A DNA stretch of 64,000 bases from Homalodisca vitripennis. Its lineage: Eukaryota > Arthropoda > Insecta > Hemiptera > Cicadellidae. Under the pieces are notes generated by a model. That model was not told the origin of the DNA and searched no databases. It was given only the letters and a program-made list of their open reading frames with translations. The stretch lies in contig NC_060213.1 in the NCBI RefSeq assembly GCF_021130785.1, positions 98,014,501 through 98,078,500 of the forward strand, given 5' to 3'. Of this stretch, positions 12,081 to 25,741 are shown one piece after another (position 1 is the first letter of the stretch; each line of letters begins with the position of its first letter). Made by a program: the position numbers and the translations under genes.

Positions 12081-12956
12081 CCTACTGCACTCCTTCATAG
12101 TAGCAATTACTTTACAAGTGCTGTTTGAAAATGTCTATCTAGTTATTACTTGGAGAGTAGACTAAATACACAAATAAAAAAAAATATTCTGTTCACTCAA
12201 TCTCACTGAGGAAATTCAGATCCTTGCCTTGAAACAAACTGATCTCCAAAATTTGGGTATAGCTGATTTACCCTGCAGAAAGTGTTAGTTCAGTTCCTTT
12301 ATTCGTGTATTTGGAATTTGAATTGGAGGAGTGTAACTCAGAGGAGACAATTTACTTCATTTTTCAACAATTTGTGAATTTATTTTTCATAACATCAAAA
12401 TAGGAATATAACATTGTCTTTGCTATTCTGTTAAAAGTGAGTTCTCTAAATTGAAATATTTTAAACCATTTTGAGAGAGTAATCTTATTCAAACAGATTG
12501 GAAACTACCAGATTACTGCTGATATGGAAAGTAAACAGAGAACATCAGAGGTATATTCTAGGAATCCCAAATAAGTGATTTAACACATTGACATCTGTAG
12601 AAGCACTACCGTGTTTGGCTTCCGCTACATCAGTCAAACTCACTCAGTATACAATCAATCAAATCATCTTCATTCAAAAATTCAAAATATACACAAAATG
12701 GCATCTAAATATAAATAAATAAATACACGTTAAAAACAATACATAACAAAAACAATTGTATTAAATACAACAGTACTGAAATGGTATGTTATTTAATAAA
12801 AATTCTCAAATAAACTTAATAATCTACGCTAGGTCAACTTACTTACTAATTAGTTATAGTTTCAAAAAACTTATTATTAATTTAAATTTTTCATAACATT
12901 CAACAATCGTTATTATTGTGGTAAATTGTTAAAAGAACTATACCAGCATAGATAAG
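12081..12956. other. No feature seen
   Basis: AT-rich sequence without a recognisable frame or repeat boundary. Confidence 0.5.
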
Positions 12957-13730
12957 TTTTTTGACGTGACAACGTCTTAAATTAGGTTGCGGCTCGGAGT
13001 CACTCATGAAAAAGTGTAATGCCCGGTAACGTTACGATGCCCGTCCAGTGGGTCCGCCGCACGGGATAAAGCAGATAACTGTGGGTCCGCCGCACGGGAT
13101 AAAGCAGATAACTATGTTTATTCGTGAAAATGTGGAGTGCTTAGATTCGTCATTTACAACAACTACAACAATAAAGGTAAATAATTGTACACTGATATTT
13201 CATTATCGTAAACTATGATTGATTGATTAATTGTTAGATTGACACAAAAGTTGAGAAACTGAGTTTATAGGTTATGTCATACTATTGAAAAATGTTGATA
13301 GTGTTAAGTAAATTATTAGTTTAAATCACTCTGCAATCAATCGTAATTCAGTCGATTGAGAAGAAACAGCGCGTATTGCTAGTCAAACATTTAAAATAAC
13401 AAATTATAACCTCTAACCTGTCATAACAGTGCGACCAAACAAACGAACTAAACCGACCAATCACCACGCGCGGAGTTAGAATTTAACTGTGTTTAGCAAG
13501 AATTTCAAATTCCAATTTTAGTAAATGTTTTATTCAACTTTACCATTTACAATAACAAATTTTAATTAATTTCAAATTATGTACAATGTTTTAGTAAACA
13601 AAATATATTTCTATAGTTAAAATTTGTGCAATTCTTATTTTTATTCAATTCCTTGTTCCTATTGTGCAATTTAATAATATTCATATCAATAAATATTCTA
13701 CCGAGAAAAAGACGTTGTCACGTAAAATCT
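12957..13730. mobile_element. Inverted-repeat DNA element, about 0.77 kb, family unknown
   Basis: A perfect 15-bp inverted repeat, ACGTGACAACGTCTT at 12964..12978 and its complement at 13709..13723, bounds a segment of different composition, with a GC-rich block at about 12980..13120. The ends are each preceded by T-runs. A 33-bp segment beginning GTGGGTCCGCCGCACGGG is duplicated in tandem at 13048..13080 and 13081..13113. No transposase frame and no clear target duplication were found. Confidence 0.55.
13048..13113. repeat. 33-bp perfect tandem duplication
   Basis: Two identical 33-bp units, GC-rich compared with the surroundings, lie within the inverted-repeat element. Confidence 0.95.
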
Positions 13731-13984
13731 TCGCCCGTAAAACCGACTTTACAGGCAACCATAATGTTTTTTTTCCATAAAGTTTCAATTTATGTAAATA
13801 AAAGGAAACATCAGATTTGTTCCTAGTATATACCAATAGTGAAGATTTTATCTACACACAATATAGCTTGACAGTTACTGTATATAGTAGTTTAACATAT
13901 TTAGTAGATGAGTACAAATGACTAGATGCATTACTTCATCCTTTGACAATATAATCAATCTGTCTCACTCAATATAACTTTTAC

Positions 13985-13988
<4 letters not shown>

Positions 13989-14037
<49 letters not shown>
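13989..14037. repeat. (AT)n microsatellite
   Basis: About 49 bp of AT dinucleotide. Confidence 0.95.
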
Positions 14038-14039
<2 letters not shown>

Positions 14040-14040
<1 letters not shown>

Positions 14041-16300
14041 GACAAGATTTTACACCAAAACTCGTAAATGTTTTTATTTTCTTTCTAAATATGTATTAAA
14101 AAGAGGGGGTACAAAGTGAAATTTTTGAGATACGGGAATTCTCAAAACATCTCCAACTTTCATATTTGTATCAGTAACATTCAAAACGTATGAGGAATGT
14201 AAAACTTTACATCACTCTGTATATATATTTACCAGGCTAAAAACAACTGCTTTGTTCTTTATGATTTCATTATAAAACAAACTTTTAGACTAGTTACTGT
14301 TTACATACACATAATTTAAAATTATTACTATATTTAGTATAAACACAACAAAATGTCTTTGAACATTGTATAAATTCAAAGGCTGGAAAATTTAAAATGG
14401 ACAGGAAAAATGGTTCTCACTATCCTTTATGTTTTGAATACGTGATATATATTATTTAGATACATCTTTTACTACAGAAAATTACAAAATTGGTGCACTT
14501 TACATTCAATACCCAACCAGATGAACAGTGATAAATTTGACCCCCAAAAAGAAATAGGGAGGCTATCTTCTTGTGAAAAGATTTTATTTCCTTATAATCT
14601 TAATAACAAAAAGAGGAAAGAGAATGAAATTTCAGATTCGTCTACATGATACTCTACTTCCAATATCCTAGTTTTTGGAAGTAAATGTGAGCTCTTCTTT
14701 AGAGCAAAGGGCCATACAGGAATGAATTCAAAGCACTTTTTTCATATAACTTTGATCAGATATTAACTTAAAGTGAACATTAGAAGTTATTAATGAAGCA
14801 GTGACAGACTTTGATAAATTTTATGACAATTCTATTTTATATCTTGAGAGTCACTTTGACTATAGCAATGAAAATACACGGAAGAAGGTCTTACACCAGT
14901 CTTTAACACATGAAATATCACTTGACATTGGAAGCTGCTGAATCCATGGGAATTAACAAAAAGAACTGACTGGACAAGTTGTTCAATAAGTTCAGTGTAA
15001 TTAAACTTATCTTGCCAATTCTGATTAGTTGAAAAGATTTTACTGTTGAACAAAAATGCCTAAGCCTATTCACCAATAAAAGGTGAAAGGAAAAGGTCTG
15101 AGTTGCTGACCATTGTTTTCTGTGCACTAAGCATCTCACCTTATGATGCTTATGTAGAGAATTTTCACACATCTACCTTAAATAGACAAATGTACATAAT
15201 TGTTGTTCTGATGATAAAAGCTGTAGGCTATTACAAATCACTCTCAACCCAATATTCAACGCCCGGAAAGATTTTTTTTCGAATCTTGGCTACATTGCCG
15301 TGTAGACTAACTCCTCCCCTCCGCAACAAGACCGGTTCATGGTGAAGTATGTAGAGAACTGTCGATGCAACAATATGTTTTGTAAAAGATGTCAATTCTT
15401 AATCTAGCTCCAAGTTCAAAATACACAGGTTCATCAGTTATCTCGTTAAGAAGCCATGTTGAAAAAAAATCCTCCCAGCTGCGGACAGCCTCAGTACAAT
15501 TACTTTCTGGATATGCCTTGTGTTTTGTACTGAATTTGTTTCTAAATATAAGAGCAACAACAATGTAATCGGTGCTACTTTGAGTAATAATAAGTTTGTT
15601 TTCAAAAATTAAAAAGTAGTTGTAGACTATAACAGTGAATTTGTTTTTGACTACAGAACAGTACTGAAATTTAATATTAACTATCAGTAAATAATCTGTT
15701 TCAATAAACTCATTTTGATTTTGTTTTAAATTAAAAACTGAATTACCAGAAATAATTAGCTTTGATGCTGTAATGAATTTTAGTTGTATTTTTAAGGTAT
15801 TATTTCTCTATTCCTTAGTCATTGTATTGCGACTATTTTTATTCTTGTCACAACAAAACCTAAGTTTAATTAAAAATGTGTAGCCTATGTTATGTTTTAT
15901 TGAATATTCATTAACAAAATATATTACCGCGGGAGTCCCTGGTAAAATCATTCTTCTGTATATAACCCAATAACCTCCCTTATTATCCACAATCCCTGCA
16001 TCTTACTGTCCTGATTTTATCCTCAACTAAAGCGAAAACCCTGGCCGGAACCTCAATCAGGCTAAGCCTGGGAGGCCCAAAATTTCCTCTTTAAACAGAA
16101 AAATAAAGCTTTTTTATTTTTATACCTATAATTAATTATAATTGTCTTGTTTATTTGTCCATCTGAATTCATGTTCAAATAGGAGGAATATAACATCTTT
16201 TGTTTATAACATTTATAATTTTCAAGTATTGACAAGATGAGTAGGCTATGTATTCTTTAAATTCATGATTTTTCTATACTCTGTTTAGTGAGAAAATAAA
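14040..16300. other. No confident gene; AT-rich with short unconvincing frames
   Basis: Frames near 14832..15172 (-) and 15103..15345 (+) overlap, lack motifs and do not extend into one another by plausible splicing. The block near 16035..16110 is GC-richer and ends AATAAAGC, perhaps the tail of a non-LTR element, but this is a guess. Confidence 0.3.
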
Positions 16301-16319
16301 TTCTTTCTTTCTTTCTTTC
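16301..16319. repeat. (TTCT)n microsatellite
   Basis: About 19 bp of TTCT repeats. Confidence 0.9.
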
Positions 16320-17779
16320 ATGCAGAGTGTAAATAAAAGTCTTCTCAAGTGCATTTATTGTAATGTCACCTTTGTTTTCACTTTTCCTACAAACAAAACA
16401 CTATTTGATTTTCACCTTTAGTTCTAGTTTTCATCTCCTCACTACAAACTGTGTTATGATAAGATTAATTTTAAACAATAATGTTATTATGTACAATAAA
16501 CACAGCTTGCAATTATTAATTATGAATATCTATAGGTCAATTGATTTTATATTTGATAGTTCAGATATTAAATAGTTGATTTGGTTATCATGATGGCTGC
16601 TTTTGTATACTTCAACCCAATTGATTGTACATGTTGTACATGTAGTTAACAATTAATATCACCAGATAAAATAGCTATTTGATTGTTGTTCAAATAAATT
16701 AGCTAGGTATTATTACCAAAATTTGTCACAAATCCTGATATTGTGAGTAGTTTGTATAGGTATATGCTATGAGAAGGTATGTAAATGCAAAACAACAGCA
16801 TTCTCAATCCGTGTCCGATTGTAACTGATACAAACTAACACTCAAAGATAAATGATACTAACTCCAGCTCATGGCTTTGGATCTCTTGAAATTGTTATTA
16901 AACACCTTATCCATAACTTTTCTTCTTAGCGTCTCTGAGGATCTATTTGATCATACATTACTATTATTTTGTGTTGGATAATTGCCTTATTGAGTGTCAT
17001 CAGTGTAGACCTAGGCCTAATTGATAATAATGTCATTGATATTAAAGTATCATCAGCTGAACATAGATGACACACTTTAAAAACTATAATGAACTAATTA
17101 AAACTAATCAATAAAACTCTTTAACAACTCCATCTGAAATATTACTGTTTATTAGTGATGGTTGCCTTGTAACCTAACCTACATAAAGATAAATACTCAG
17201 ACAAAATTTGACAAGTCTATTATTTACATATATTTTTATAGACTTTTAATCTTAAAATTATACAAATATAATAATACTTACCAGCAGTATACAAACAACT
17301 TCACCAATAAATTTCACAAAGATTGACAACTAAATCCAACAACTTACTAGTTTAAAGGTTAAAATAGATATATTTATAATTATGTTCAACAGGGTCTATT
17401 ATCACTGTCAAGGTTCTTGGAATAAGAGATCACTTTGACAAATTTAATTTGTCAGAAAACTACGCACTTATTAAGTAATTAATAGATAACAACGATATCA
17501 GCTTTATTATCGAAATGTCAAGTTCAATCCATGCATAACTTAATATACAATCTAACCACTGAATAATAAAGAATCCCGTTCTAAAATACACAAAACCATC
17601 ACACACACTTCAAGGGGCACTAATAACAACCCAAAAGCAGCTGAATAAAGTCAAGGTGAAGATCACCACGGTAACTTGTTGCATTGAAGCGTTGGAAATT
17701 ATTTGACAGCCAACAAAAAAAATTAAATTTACTATAAAATATGTAAAAGTACAAATGTTAATTTTTAGGAGATTAGTTC
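16320..17779. other. No feature seen
   Basis: AT-rich DNA; one 70-codon frame (16363..16575) has no motif. Confidence 0.45.
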
Positions 17780-18430
17780 AGATCAAACCTGGTAATGAAA
17801 ATAATCAACCAGTGGATGAATGACCACGATCTTGCTTCCTGCCTCCATGCGATCGCCAAAAGAGAGGTCGTTAGCTAAAACAAGGGGATCCCGGTTGCGA
17901 TTCGGATAAAATTCGGAAGTGGTTCGAATAAAGAGATTTGTGAACTAATAATTCAGCATTACTTGGATGTAATACTGAATTACAAGCTCACATTCTGAGA
18001 ATAGACGCAACAGCCGTGTAATGAAGTTGTGGCAGTGATCATAGATCTTATTAGTCTGATTGCAAACTTCGGAGATCAGTCTCAGAGCAGAAGAAATTGT
18101 TGCTGATATCGGCTCACTCTATTCTATTGTATGGATTAGAGATCGGTGAAAAATACCGCATTTGCATGCTCACGGCTAGGCAAAGAAGGTTCCGCCGACG
18201 GAGCGTAGATAAGTGGACACAGTGACTGCCTTAAAACTCAAGGATCCGTAGTTCAATACATACTCCTAGTCGCGATTGGGGTCATAATATATATATAGAC
18301 CTGTTGGTGCAGAAGAATAAACCGGTGTGCACGTTCCGGATTAGGATGAATTAAGTAGAGGTCGCCGTGATGGCCTGTGCACAACTGATGGCCGCCCAGG
18401 GGTGATAATCGGTGATTCTAGTCGGGAATG
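17780..18430. repeat. GC-richer island, probable transposon non-coding region
   Basis: About 650 bp clearly richer in G and C than its flanks, with no open frame and frequent stops on both strands. Its sharp compositional edges in an AT-rich, TE-dense setting suggest inserted repeat DNA, such as the untranslated end of a retrotransposon. No termini were identified. Confidence 0.35.
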
Positions 18431-20259
18431 TAAAAGATTTTACCTATAATACTCACTAGAGAGGTAAATGTTTACCGCTCTTAATTCTTAATAGGCCACA
18501 TCAGGTACTTTTGCCTGTACCTGTACTAGATTGGCATTATCACAAATCCAATGTGTACATACTGCACAAACAAGGCCAGTGGCATACCTATTATGTACGC
18601 CTAATCTCAACATAATTCTTGAAGGAGGAAGTTTAATCCTAATAATGCCATTGACAACATGCTTTGGAACGTAACCAATTAAGATTCAGTTTCTGAATTT
18701 GTAGGATCCGTTTTGGACACAAGAAAGAGGATGGATGTCTGAAAGACCCTTGAGAAGATTATAAGAGATCGAAGTATCTGTTTTTATGCTTCATGTGCCA
18801 CATTCAGGAATGTTCAATGAGTATTAAAACTAAGATATTGTTTCGGGTAACACATCTAGAACACTATTATCAGATATAACTTTGCCACTGAACAACTGAC
18901 ATGTGAAATGTGGAATTATGGCATATCAAACCTCGCTTGTGCCAGAAAAGGAATAAGTTTAAAATGCTAATTGAGGGAAAATTGAGTTTAAGATAAAAAT
19001 ATGTCACAGCTTGAATTAAGAGACAAAAGAGTAATTCTAATTCAAACCGGGTGCCCAAAAGAGATGCACAAACATTTAGCTGATGCATGGAATTCAGAAT
19101 TCACACGAACAATATAGATTGACTGTGATAAACCTAAGGTATTACGTTTAATAGAAGTCTGGAAAAAAACTGTCTTTTTGAGAAAATTGTCAGAGTTTGG
19201 AGACCAAGACTATTAAAAACTGAGGGGAGTATATGATGTTATTGAGATTCATCCAAGAGAATTATTGGAGTTTCAAGATGGTTTTTGGAGAGGTGGCTGC
19301 TGTAATTTGACAAAGTCACCTTCAAAAGAAGGTAAAAGCAACCTCAGTTGAGCAAGATGTGAGTTGAAGTTTTACAGCGTCATTCACAGTTGAGCTAAGG
19401 TGACCTCGTTATAGAAGTTGGACCTTGTATATAGCAACTCTGCTGCCTTGTAAATGTCTTCCTTTTGTCATTCACAAATTGAGAGTGTATCTTTATGGCA
19501 AGTTATAAAGAACCATTTATGCTATAAGACATGAAAGTGTTCAGATTGTACTACATAAAAATGTCTCGAGGTACCATCACATTTGAAGATAAGTTGAAAA
19601 ATTCTGTCAACAGTGTGCATGTTCATTGTGCAATATATCTGTTGCTAGCTGATGTCATAGAAATAGAACAGACTGGTGCAAGTCAGATGCACATAGGGCA
19701 TGTCCCATACTTATGAATCCAAAATGTCATACAAAAACAGCATGGAGCATGTCGAAACTGAATCAATAGCTATGAGTTAATAGTTGAGGAAACAATTTTT
19801 CTCCCAGCAGTATAGCAATGTAGTCCGGCATCTGAAACATATGGCCTGCTATAGTATTTGATTTTCCAGAGGATAGACCTTTTATCCATATGGGAATTAT
19901 GTGGCAGAAATTTTGTTCAGTAAAGCTAGTTCTGTCCTTTAGAGCATAGATAACGCTACTATGATAAACCATTTGTTTAGAGTTGTAATCCATTTTAATG
20001 TTATAGTAAGTACATAACTTTTATGAATTAGATTTAACATGTTCAGTATTTTCTATTATTGTCAGAGTTTACTCAGAGTACAACATGTGTTTAATAGTTT
20101 TCTGTAATATATTTAACTTATAACCACACTTTTCTTTTTTTGCTGCTAGATAGCGCACAACCACAACTTTTCAAGTTCTAACAGATTTTAGCATTGAATG
20201 CAATATGTTCTCTAGTATGTATATATTTTGAATTTTTCAACCATCATCGACTCCTCTTG
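18431..20259. other. Possible decayed repeat DNA, no confident call
   Basis: Mixed composition with short frames on both strands (for example 19531..19716 + and 19763..19993 -). None has a recognisable domain. It lies directly upstream of a non-LTR element and could include older parts of it. Confidence 0.3.
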
Positions 20260-21592
20260 CACTTTTAATCCCTAAGCCTGTTGAAAGTATAATAAAAATC
20301 TAGATTGATAATTATTTCGAGCAAAGTAAATCTGTCATGCCTGAACAATTTAGTTTTAAGCAGGGTTTCTCTACTAAGGCTGCTGAAAGTGTTGTATCTT
20401 ATATTATTAATGGGTTTGAAAGTAAAGAAGAAGTCAGAACTGTTTAGATTTAAATAAATCCTTTGATACTATTCCTCACAAAAACTTAATTGAACAGTTC
20501 AATTACTATGGAAAGAAGTTAATGAGCTGTCACTTTTTGTCTCTTATCTATCTAATAGATTTTAGTTTGTAAAAAAAGCTAAACAGAGGTCTGATTCAGG
20601 AAGGTATTAAGTAGGGTGCCACAGGGATCTGTCCTAGGCCCTTTTTTTTGTTTACAGTCTTTATCAATGATCTTCCAAATTTTGTGCCTGATAAGTGTGT
20701 TCTTTATGCAGACGACACTACATTAATGTGCTCTAGCAGGCTTCCTCAAACTATCTCAATGGTCATAAATGACATAATAGAGAGATCCTACCTTTGGTGT
20801 TCTGCCAACAGCTTTTTTATTAATGGAGGGAAAAGGGAATGCATTGTCTTTAGCTTCAACTCTAACTGTGAAAACAAGTCTGCCAAGCTGCTAGGAATTT
20901 ATCTTGACACCAAGCTCAAGTGGGTACAAACTAAAACTTTTTACTTTTTTACTAGTGTAGTTTTGTTGATGCTTACTTTGCACTCTTTCACTCCCAGCTA
21001 CAATATGGTACCATTTTTTGGGGAGAACTCTGGTGGTGCTAAGGAGGTATTCCTGTGCCAGAGAAAAGCTTTACACACTAGTTTTAATAAGAATAACACA
21101 GATTCCTATAAAGTAATGTTTATAGAAAGTGGTGTACTAACTCTACCTTGCATTTTTATTTTACAAAGCCTATTGTATGTTAAAGAAAATTTACAAGTGC
21201 ATAATATGAGAAGTCGAACTCGCAACTACCACACCAGACAGAGACCTGATTGGTCTGAAACATGGTAGACTGACCAAGGCTCAGAATTCTTATCTATATA
21301 TTGTATAAAATAAGTTAGAACTTAGGGCTAGGCATATTACTCAATAGCTTCAAAAATGTAATTGTAAAATAGCTTAAACAGAAAGCTTTTTACTCTGTAG
21401 AAGACCTATCTAGTAACACAGATAGTAATTTATTTATCTAAACTCTTGACTTGTATTGTTTATCCTAACTAATTTTGTATACATCTTTGTTAGTGTAGTG
21501 TTTTATTTTAAGATTTTATATTAAATAATTCCCCGACTTTGTCAATACATTTCTTTGTGGGATAACAATAAAATAATCTTGATTCTTGAGTA
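20260..21592 (+). mobile_element. Non-LTR retrotransposon, 5'-truncated
   Basis: Broken frames cover reverse transcriptase motifs in order: a LIPKPVES-like start near 20268, FSFKQGFST near 20350, a DLNKSFDTIPH stretch near 20449, then an open stretch 20648..21268 with FTVFINDLPNFVPDKC and the catalytic YADD at about 20705..20716, and a LLGIYLDTKLKW thumb motif. The 3' end has AATAAAATAATCTTGATTC near 21566..21587. It is the same family as the copy at 48047..52425. Confidence 0.75.
20648..21268 (+). pseudogene. Reverse transcriptase, palm to C-terminal part
   Basis: The longest intact piece of the element (206 codons). It includes the FINDLP and YADDTT motifs and a SRTRNYHTRQ sequence near the end that matches the C-terminal region of the related copy (HNTRN). 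A deletion is apparent after LDTKLKW compared with the copy at 51895..52410, and upstream parts need frame changes. Confidence 0.7.
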
Positions 21593-22860
21593 AGATTTTA
21601 TGTTTTCACTTGTCTTTACTCTTCCAGTAACATCCTTTTCATTCACATTTTAAATTAGTTATTTTTTTTACATTTGATTACTTAATTCAAGCTCAACAAT
21701 AGCTCCTACTACCACAATACATGCAAACAAATCTACTAAAAATGAAACAGCCGAAGGCATGAATTGCAAACTTTTTGAAATAACCAGTGACAGTTAAAAA
21801 TGGCAGATGCAACTTATACACAAAACATTCTATGCTGCAGATTTAGGATTTTGTATGTACTCAAGACTATAATCCCTTAGTAGAAGACAGCTGTTAGAAT
21901 ATGAAGCATTATGCATAAAATTATTCAGTATTTTTCTCTGAAGAATAAATGTCTATTTATAAAACAAAAATGCTCATATTTTTACACATGAATAAATTAT
22001 TGAATTTATATAAACATTAAGTTACTGGATATTAAAGATGTAAATAATTAAAAGTGTTTTAGTACATTTATAAGTTTTTTTTTTATTCACACAGTTAGAA
22101 AACAATATATAAGTGTAATTTGAATTAAGGCCCTGATTTTGGTCATGTTAAAAGTACTATGGTCTTCAACACAGATGAGTTTCAAAACACGTTTTCTCAT
22201 TATCTGCACTTTTCATTTTAGTTCTCATCAAAATACATAAAAAAGTAGTACTTTTATGGATTCATTTTATAGTCAAGGTCCTCAAAGTTTGATTAATCAA
22301 ATCTTACAAGCCAAAAAGCTGAAACCGTGTGGTCATCTTCATTGTAATAGACATCTCTAGAGGGTATTCTACGTTTGGTTGGCTGACATTATGTATCATT
22401 AGTTCCCACTATATCTGTAACATTTGCTACGTTAGCAAATTAAATTAAATAATTATGGGAAAAAAATATTTTAGAATACAAGTAGATTTGTCAAAACATA
22501 GGTAAAACTAAAAATGTAATTTCTCAAGAAAGGGTCCACAAAGGTAGGTAGGGTACAGAAAGACAGCTGCTGCTTATCTGGAAGTCGACTACGATAGCTG
22601 GTTACAATAGGGGTAGAACAGTTAATAATTAATTTCTCTAGCCTTGTGATTGGATAGTCGGAGGCCAGTCAAGGACTTCAATGTTTAGGTGGTTTTGGTT
22701 AGAGGATTGGGTATATAAACTACGACTCGTGAATCTCTTCGGAATTTTTCAGTGTTCAAGATTTCAAGTTTGTAGTAAATAATTTTTTTTAAGGAATATA
22801 GTCCAATTATAGTTTTTACTTTGAATATGTGCCAACTGCAACATAATAATGTTAATGTAA
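21593..22860. other. No feature seen
   Basis: AT-rich intergenic DNA. A TATATAAA at 22712 with a TCAGT at 22749 lies outside any recognised gene. Confidence 0.4.
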
Positions 22861-23220
22861 TAAGAATGTTAAGTTCATCTCCAGTTCAGCCAGAATTGAA
22901 TCAACCCTTCCTGCCATTGCTCTACGTTATGTGTAGAAAACTCGGTTGCTCCACCGTGATTTGAGATCGTCTCAGAAACATTGTAGTGCACTCAGCTGTG
23001 TACCTTATGAGAACAATGAGAACACCACTTCATCTTGATTACATTTTTTTGTAGTCTCTGATGTTGAAACGATGTAGAGAGTTCGTTTTGAGCTTTTTAG
23101 TCGCTGACTGTTTTGATTCTTTTCAGACGGATGTCGATTTCAGATTCCAGGAGTCAAATCTGCCAACTTCAGACACTGCACTAAGTGGAAGGTGAACTGG
23201 AGCTGAACTTCACATTCTTA
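22861..23220. mobile_element. 360-bp MITE/foldback element, most complete copy
   Basis: Inverted ends of about 30 bp: TAAGAATGTTAAGTTCATCT at 22861 and the complement of TAAGAATGTGAAGTTCAGCT ending at 23220, both continuing into CCAGTTCA. No transposase frame. A target duplication could not be settled because the flanks are AT-rich. Related pieces are at 1..400 and 4969..5145. Confidence 0.7.
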
Positions 23221-25737
23221 TTGCAACACGTAGTACAAAGAATTTTTCAGCACATTTTATTTAAGTATTTTTTAGCTTTGCTTTTAATAGAGAAAAAGAA
23301 CACTTTAGTTTTAATTAAATTAGAAATTTTTCTCCAAGTGCTGACTATATTACTTGTAGTGTTAAATGGTTTTTAGGAGCTTTGCTAGCATATGTTGAAA
23401 GTAAATAATTAATAAATAAACAATTTACAATATGTAACATTTTATATATCTTTTCTGCAAAAGCTACAGAATAATGAAATACATTTTAAAATTACTTATC
23501 ATTTCATGCTGAAAACGTGTTAGCTGATTTTTAGAGAAGATCATGTTTTTAATTCTTTCACATCTAGCACAGCATAGCACTCCACTAAATCCATCCAAAT
23601 AAAAATCCGAAATCCATGTTGGTATTTTACGCTGTATAATTGAAAATATGAAAAAATCTGAAATAAAACACAAATTGGATAGTCAAAACTAGTTTAGTTA
23701 TCAGCAACAAAATAACTCGTGTAAAGAAAAAAGCTATGACGATTCCAGGTGACGATACGCATAGCTAAAATCATCTGTAGTTCAGTTTTAGACAGCATTG
23801 AGGACAAATTAGAGGCGGCAAGGGGATAAATAGTCCCGTTTTTCTTGTTTATTACTCTATACAAAACACTGCAAAATATCATCATTTATGGATCCAACCT
23901 AATTTGCTGTATATGATTATATATCTCGTGTAGCGCGATGATAGCACTACTAAGCAGCTTGCTGACATCACGTGGTGTGAGGTTAGCACTAAAAGGGTTA
24001 AATGTTGATCCAATTGAAACTTAATATTTTATTTTATTGTCAAAATTAACTGATTAGGTAAGAAAATGAATATAACAAACATTATGGAAAAATATAACAC
24101 TTTATTGGCATACGATTTGATATTGCATTAGATAAAAATATATGAAAGAAAATATATCATCTGTCTGTATAAAAAATATTCTTTAAAAACAAATAATAAA
24201 TATGTTTATCCTATGGTATAAATAGGAATTATGTGACATAAAACATTTAACAATTATGTATATTTATCACAATAGCAGAACATTGTACTTAAAAGTAGTA
24301 TAGGTAAATATAAAAATCTGGTAACAATAGCGTAAAAAATAGTAAAGAATGTATATTATTATTATTAGAAGTACAAGTTATAACAGTAGCCTATTTTTAT
24401 CATGGAAACTAAAAGGAATAGAGTATTGTTTAGTAGGAACGCAATATTAATTAACAAGTGTACAGTAAATATAACTCATGATACAACTTTAAAAATCAAT
24501 TAATTAGAGAGCACTGAAAACACTAAACTCTACCACACCATATTTCTTATTACTAAGATACAAACAAAAGACTTATATAAGTACATTTATAACAAATTAA
24601 GAATATAATATCATCCAAATATAAGTTAAAAATAGTACAAAAATATAATATTTCGTTTTTGTTGTTGTTTAGATTAAAGTTACAAAAGCCGATGTTAGAT
24701 CTAAGAAGTCCTATCTAATATAACCTATAGACCAATACTTGAAATAACTTCCAAACCATCACCAAGAAGGATAGAATCACTCAAAAGTACTATCTACGGA
24801 GCAGTCACATATGTTCTCTCGGCTACGTAACCATTGGTAATTTGTCATTGACAAAAAACATTTGGGACAAAATTTGTTTTTAGCAAAAATGCATATTGAC
24901 TGTAATAATTTATATTTGATTTCAAACTGTTGGTATAATGGTAATGGTGGATGGTCTTGAACATTTTGGGTTATTTCAGCCTGCATTTTAAATTAAATCT
25001 GATTGTGTAATTATTTGTACATATTCATGTGAGTTTTATAACAACAATGAAAATGTATTGACAATTAAATATAATAGTTAATTTAAGTTTGACGATACCA
25101 TAAGGGGCTTGGCAGTTGCAATAAAATATTTGGATTGATAATGACCTACATATTGTGGGTTCCTTGATTCTTGTGTTTTTTCTAAGGGCTCTCAAAGAAT
25201 TGAATTTTGATTGTTTGCACTTTTTAAAAATCCCTTAAAATTGTATTTCTAACACAGTTTTAACAACAATACAAGCAGTTAGAAGTATTGTGAAATCGGT
25301 TTACTGAAACAAGCAACTAACAGCCCATGTCTATATTGCATTATAGTATTAATTTTAGTTATATGAAGTATTGGTATCTTAATCTGTAAAATTATACTGT
25401 GGAAGGGTTTATATGTAGAGTAATTATCCAATGTAGAATATAAATTTTAAGGTAATGACTAATGAATGTTCATTCGATCAATAATAAAATGTTTTTACAA
25501 TTTCACAAATTCATGTTTATTTAAACATAGTTAGTATGTACACTCTCTGATTAAAAATACAAATATACAAAACTAATTTAGTCTGTAAAATTTCAAAATA
25601 ACATTAAGTTAACCAATTATTAAAACGGCATAAAAATACGAGTGGTGCTGGTAAAAAACCTTATTAGTTAATTTTTATTTTTTCCTGTAAAAAATATACA
25701 TGTTAAATATTTTAACAATTTATTATTTATTATTGGA
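23221..25737. other. AT-rich intergenic DNA, nothing recognised
   Basis: Several 60-70 codon frames on either strand lack motifs and overlap each other. A CTAAAAGGGTTAA end-like sequence near 23990 has no partner. Confidence 0.4.
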
Positions 25738-25741
25738 TTAA

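Noticed and set aside
14832..15345. Overlapping frames on both strands as a small gene
   Set aside because: No motif, no consistent coding strand and no plausible splice partners.
22712..22753. TATATAAA followed by TCAGT, a promoter-like pair
   Set aside because: The spacing (about 39 nt) is long for a TATA-initiator pair and no gene follows.
23980..24000. CTAAAAGGGTTAA, resembling a piggyBac-type end
   Set aside because: No matching TTAACCC end was found at a sensible distance upstream.
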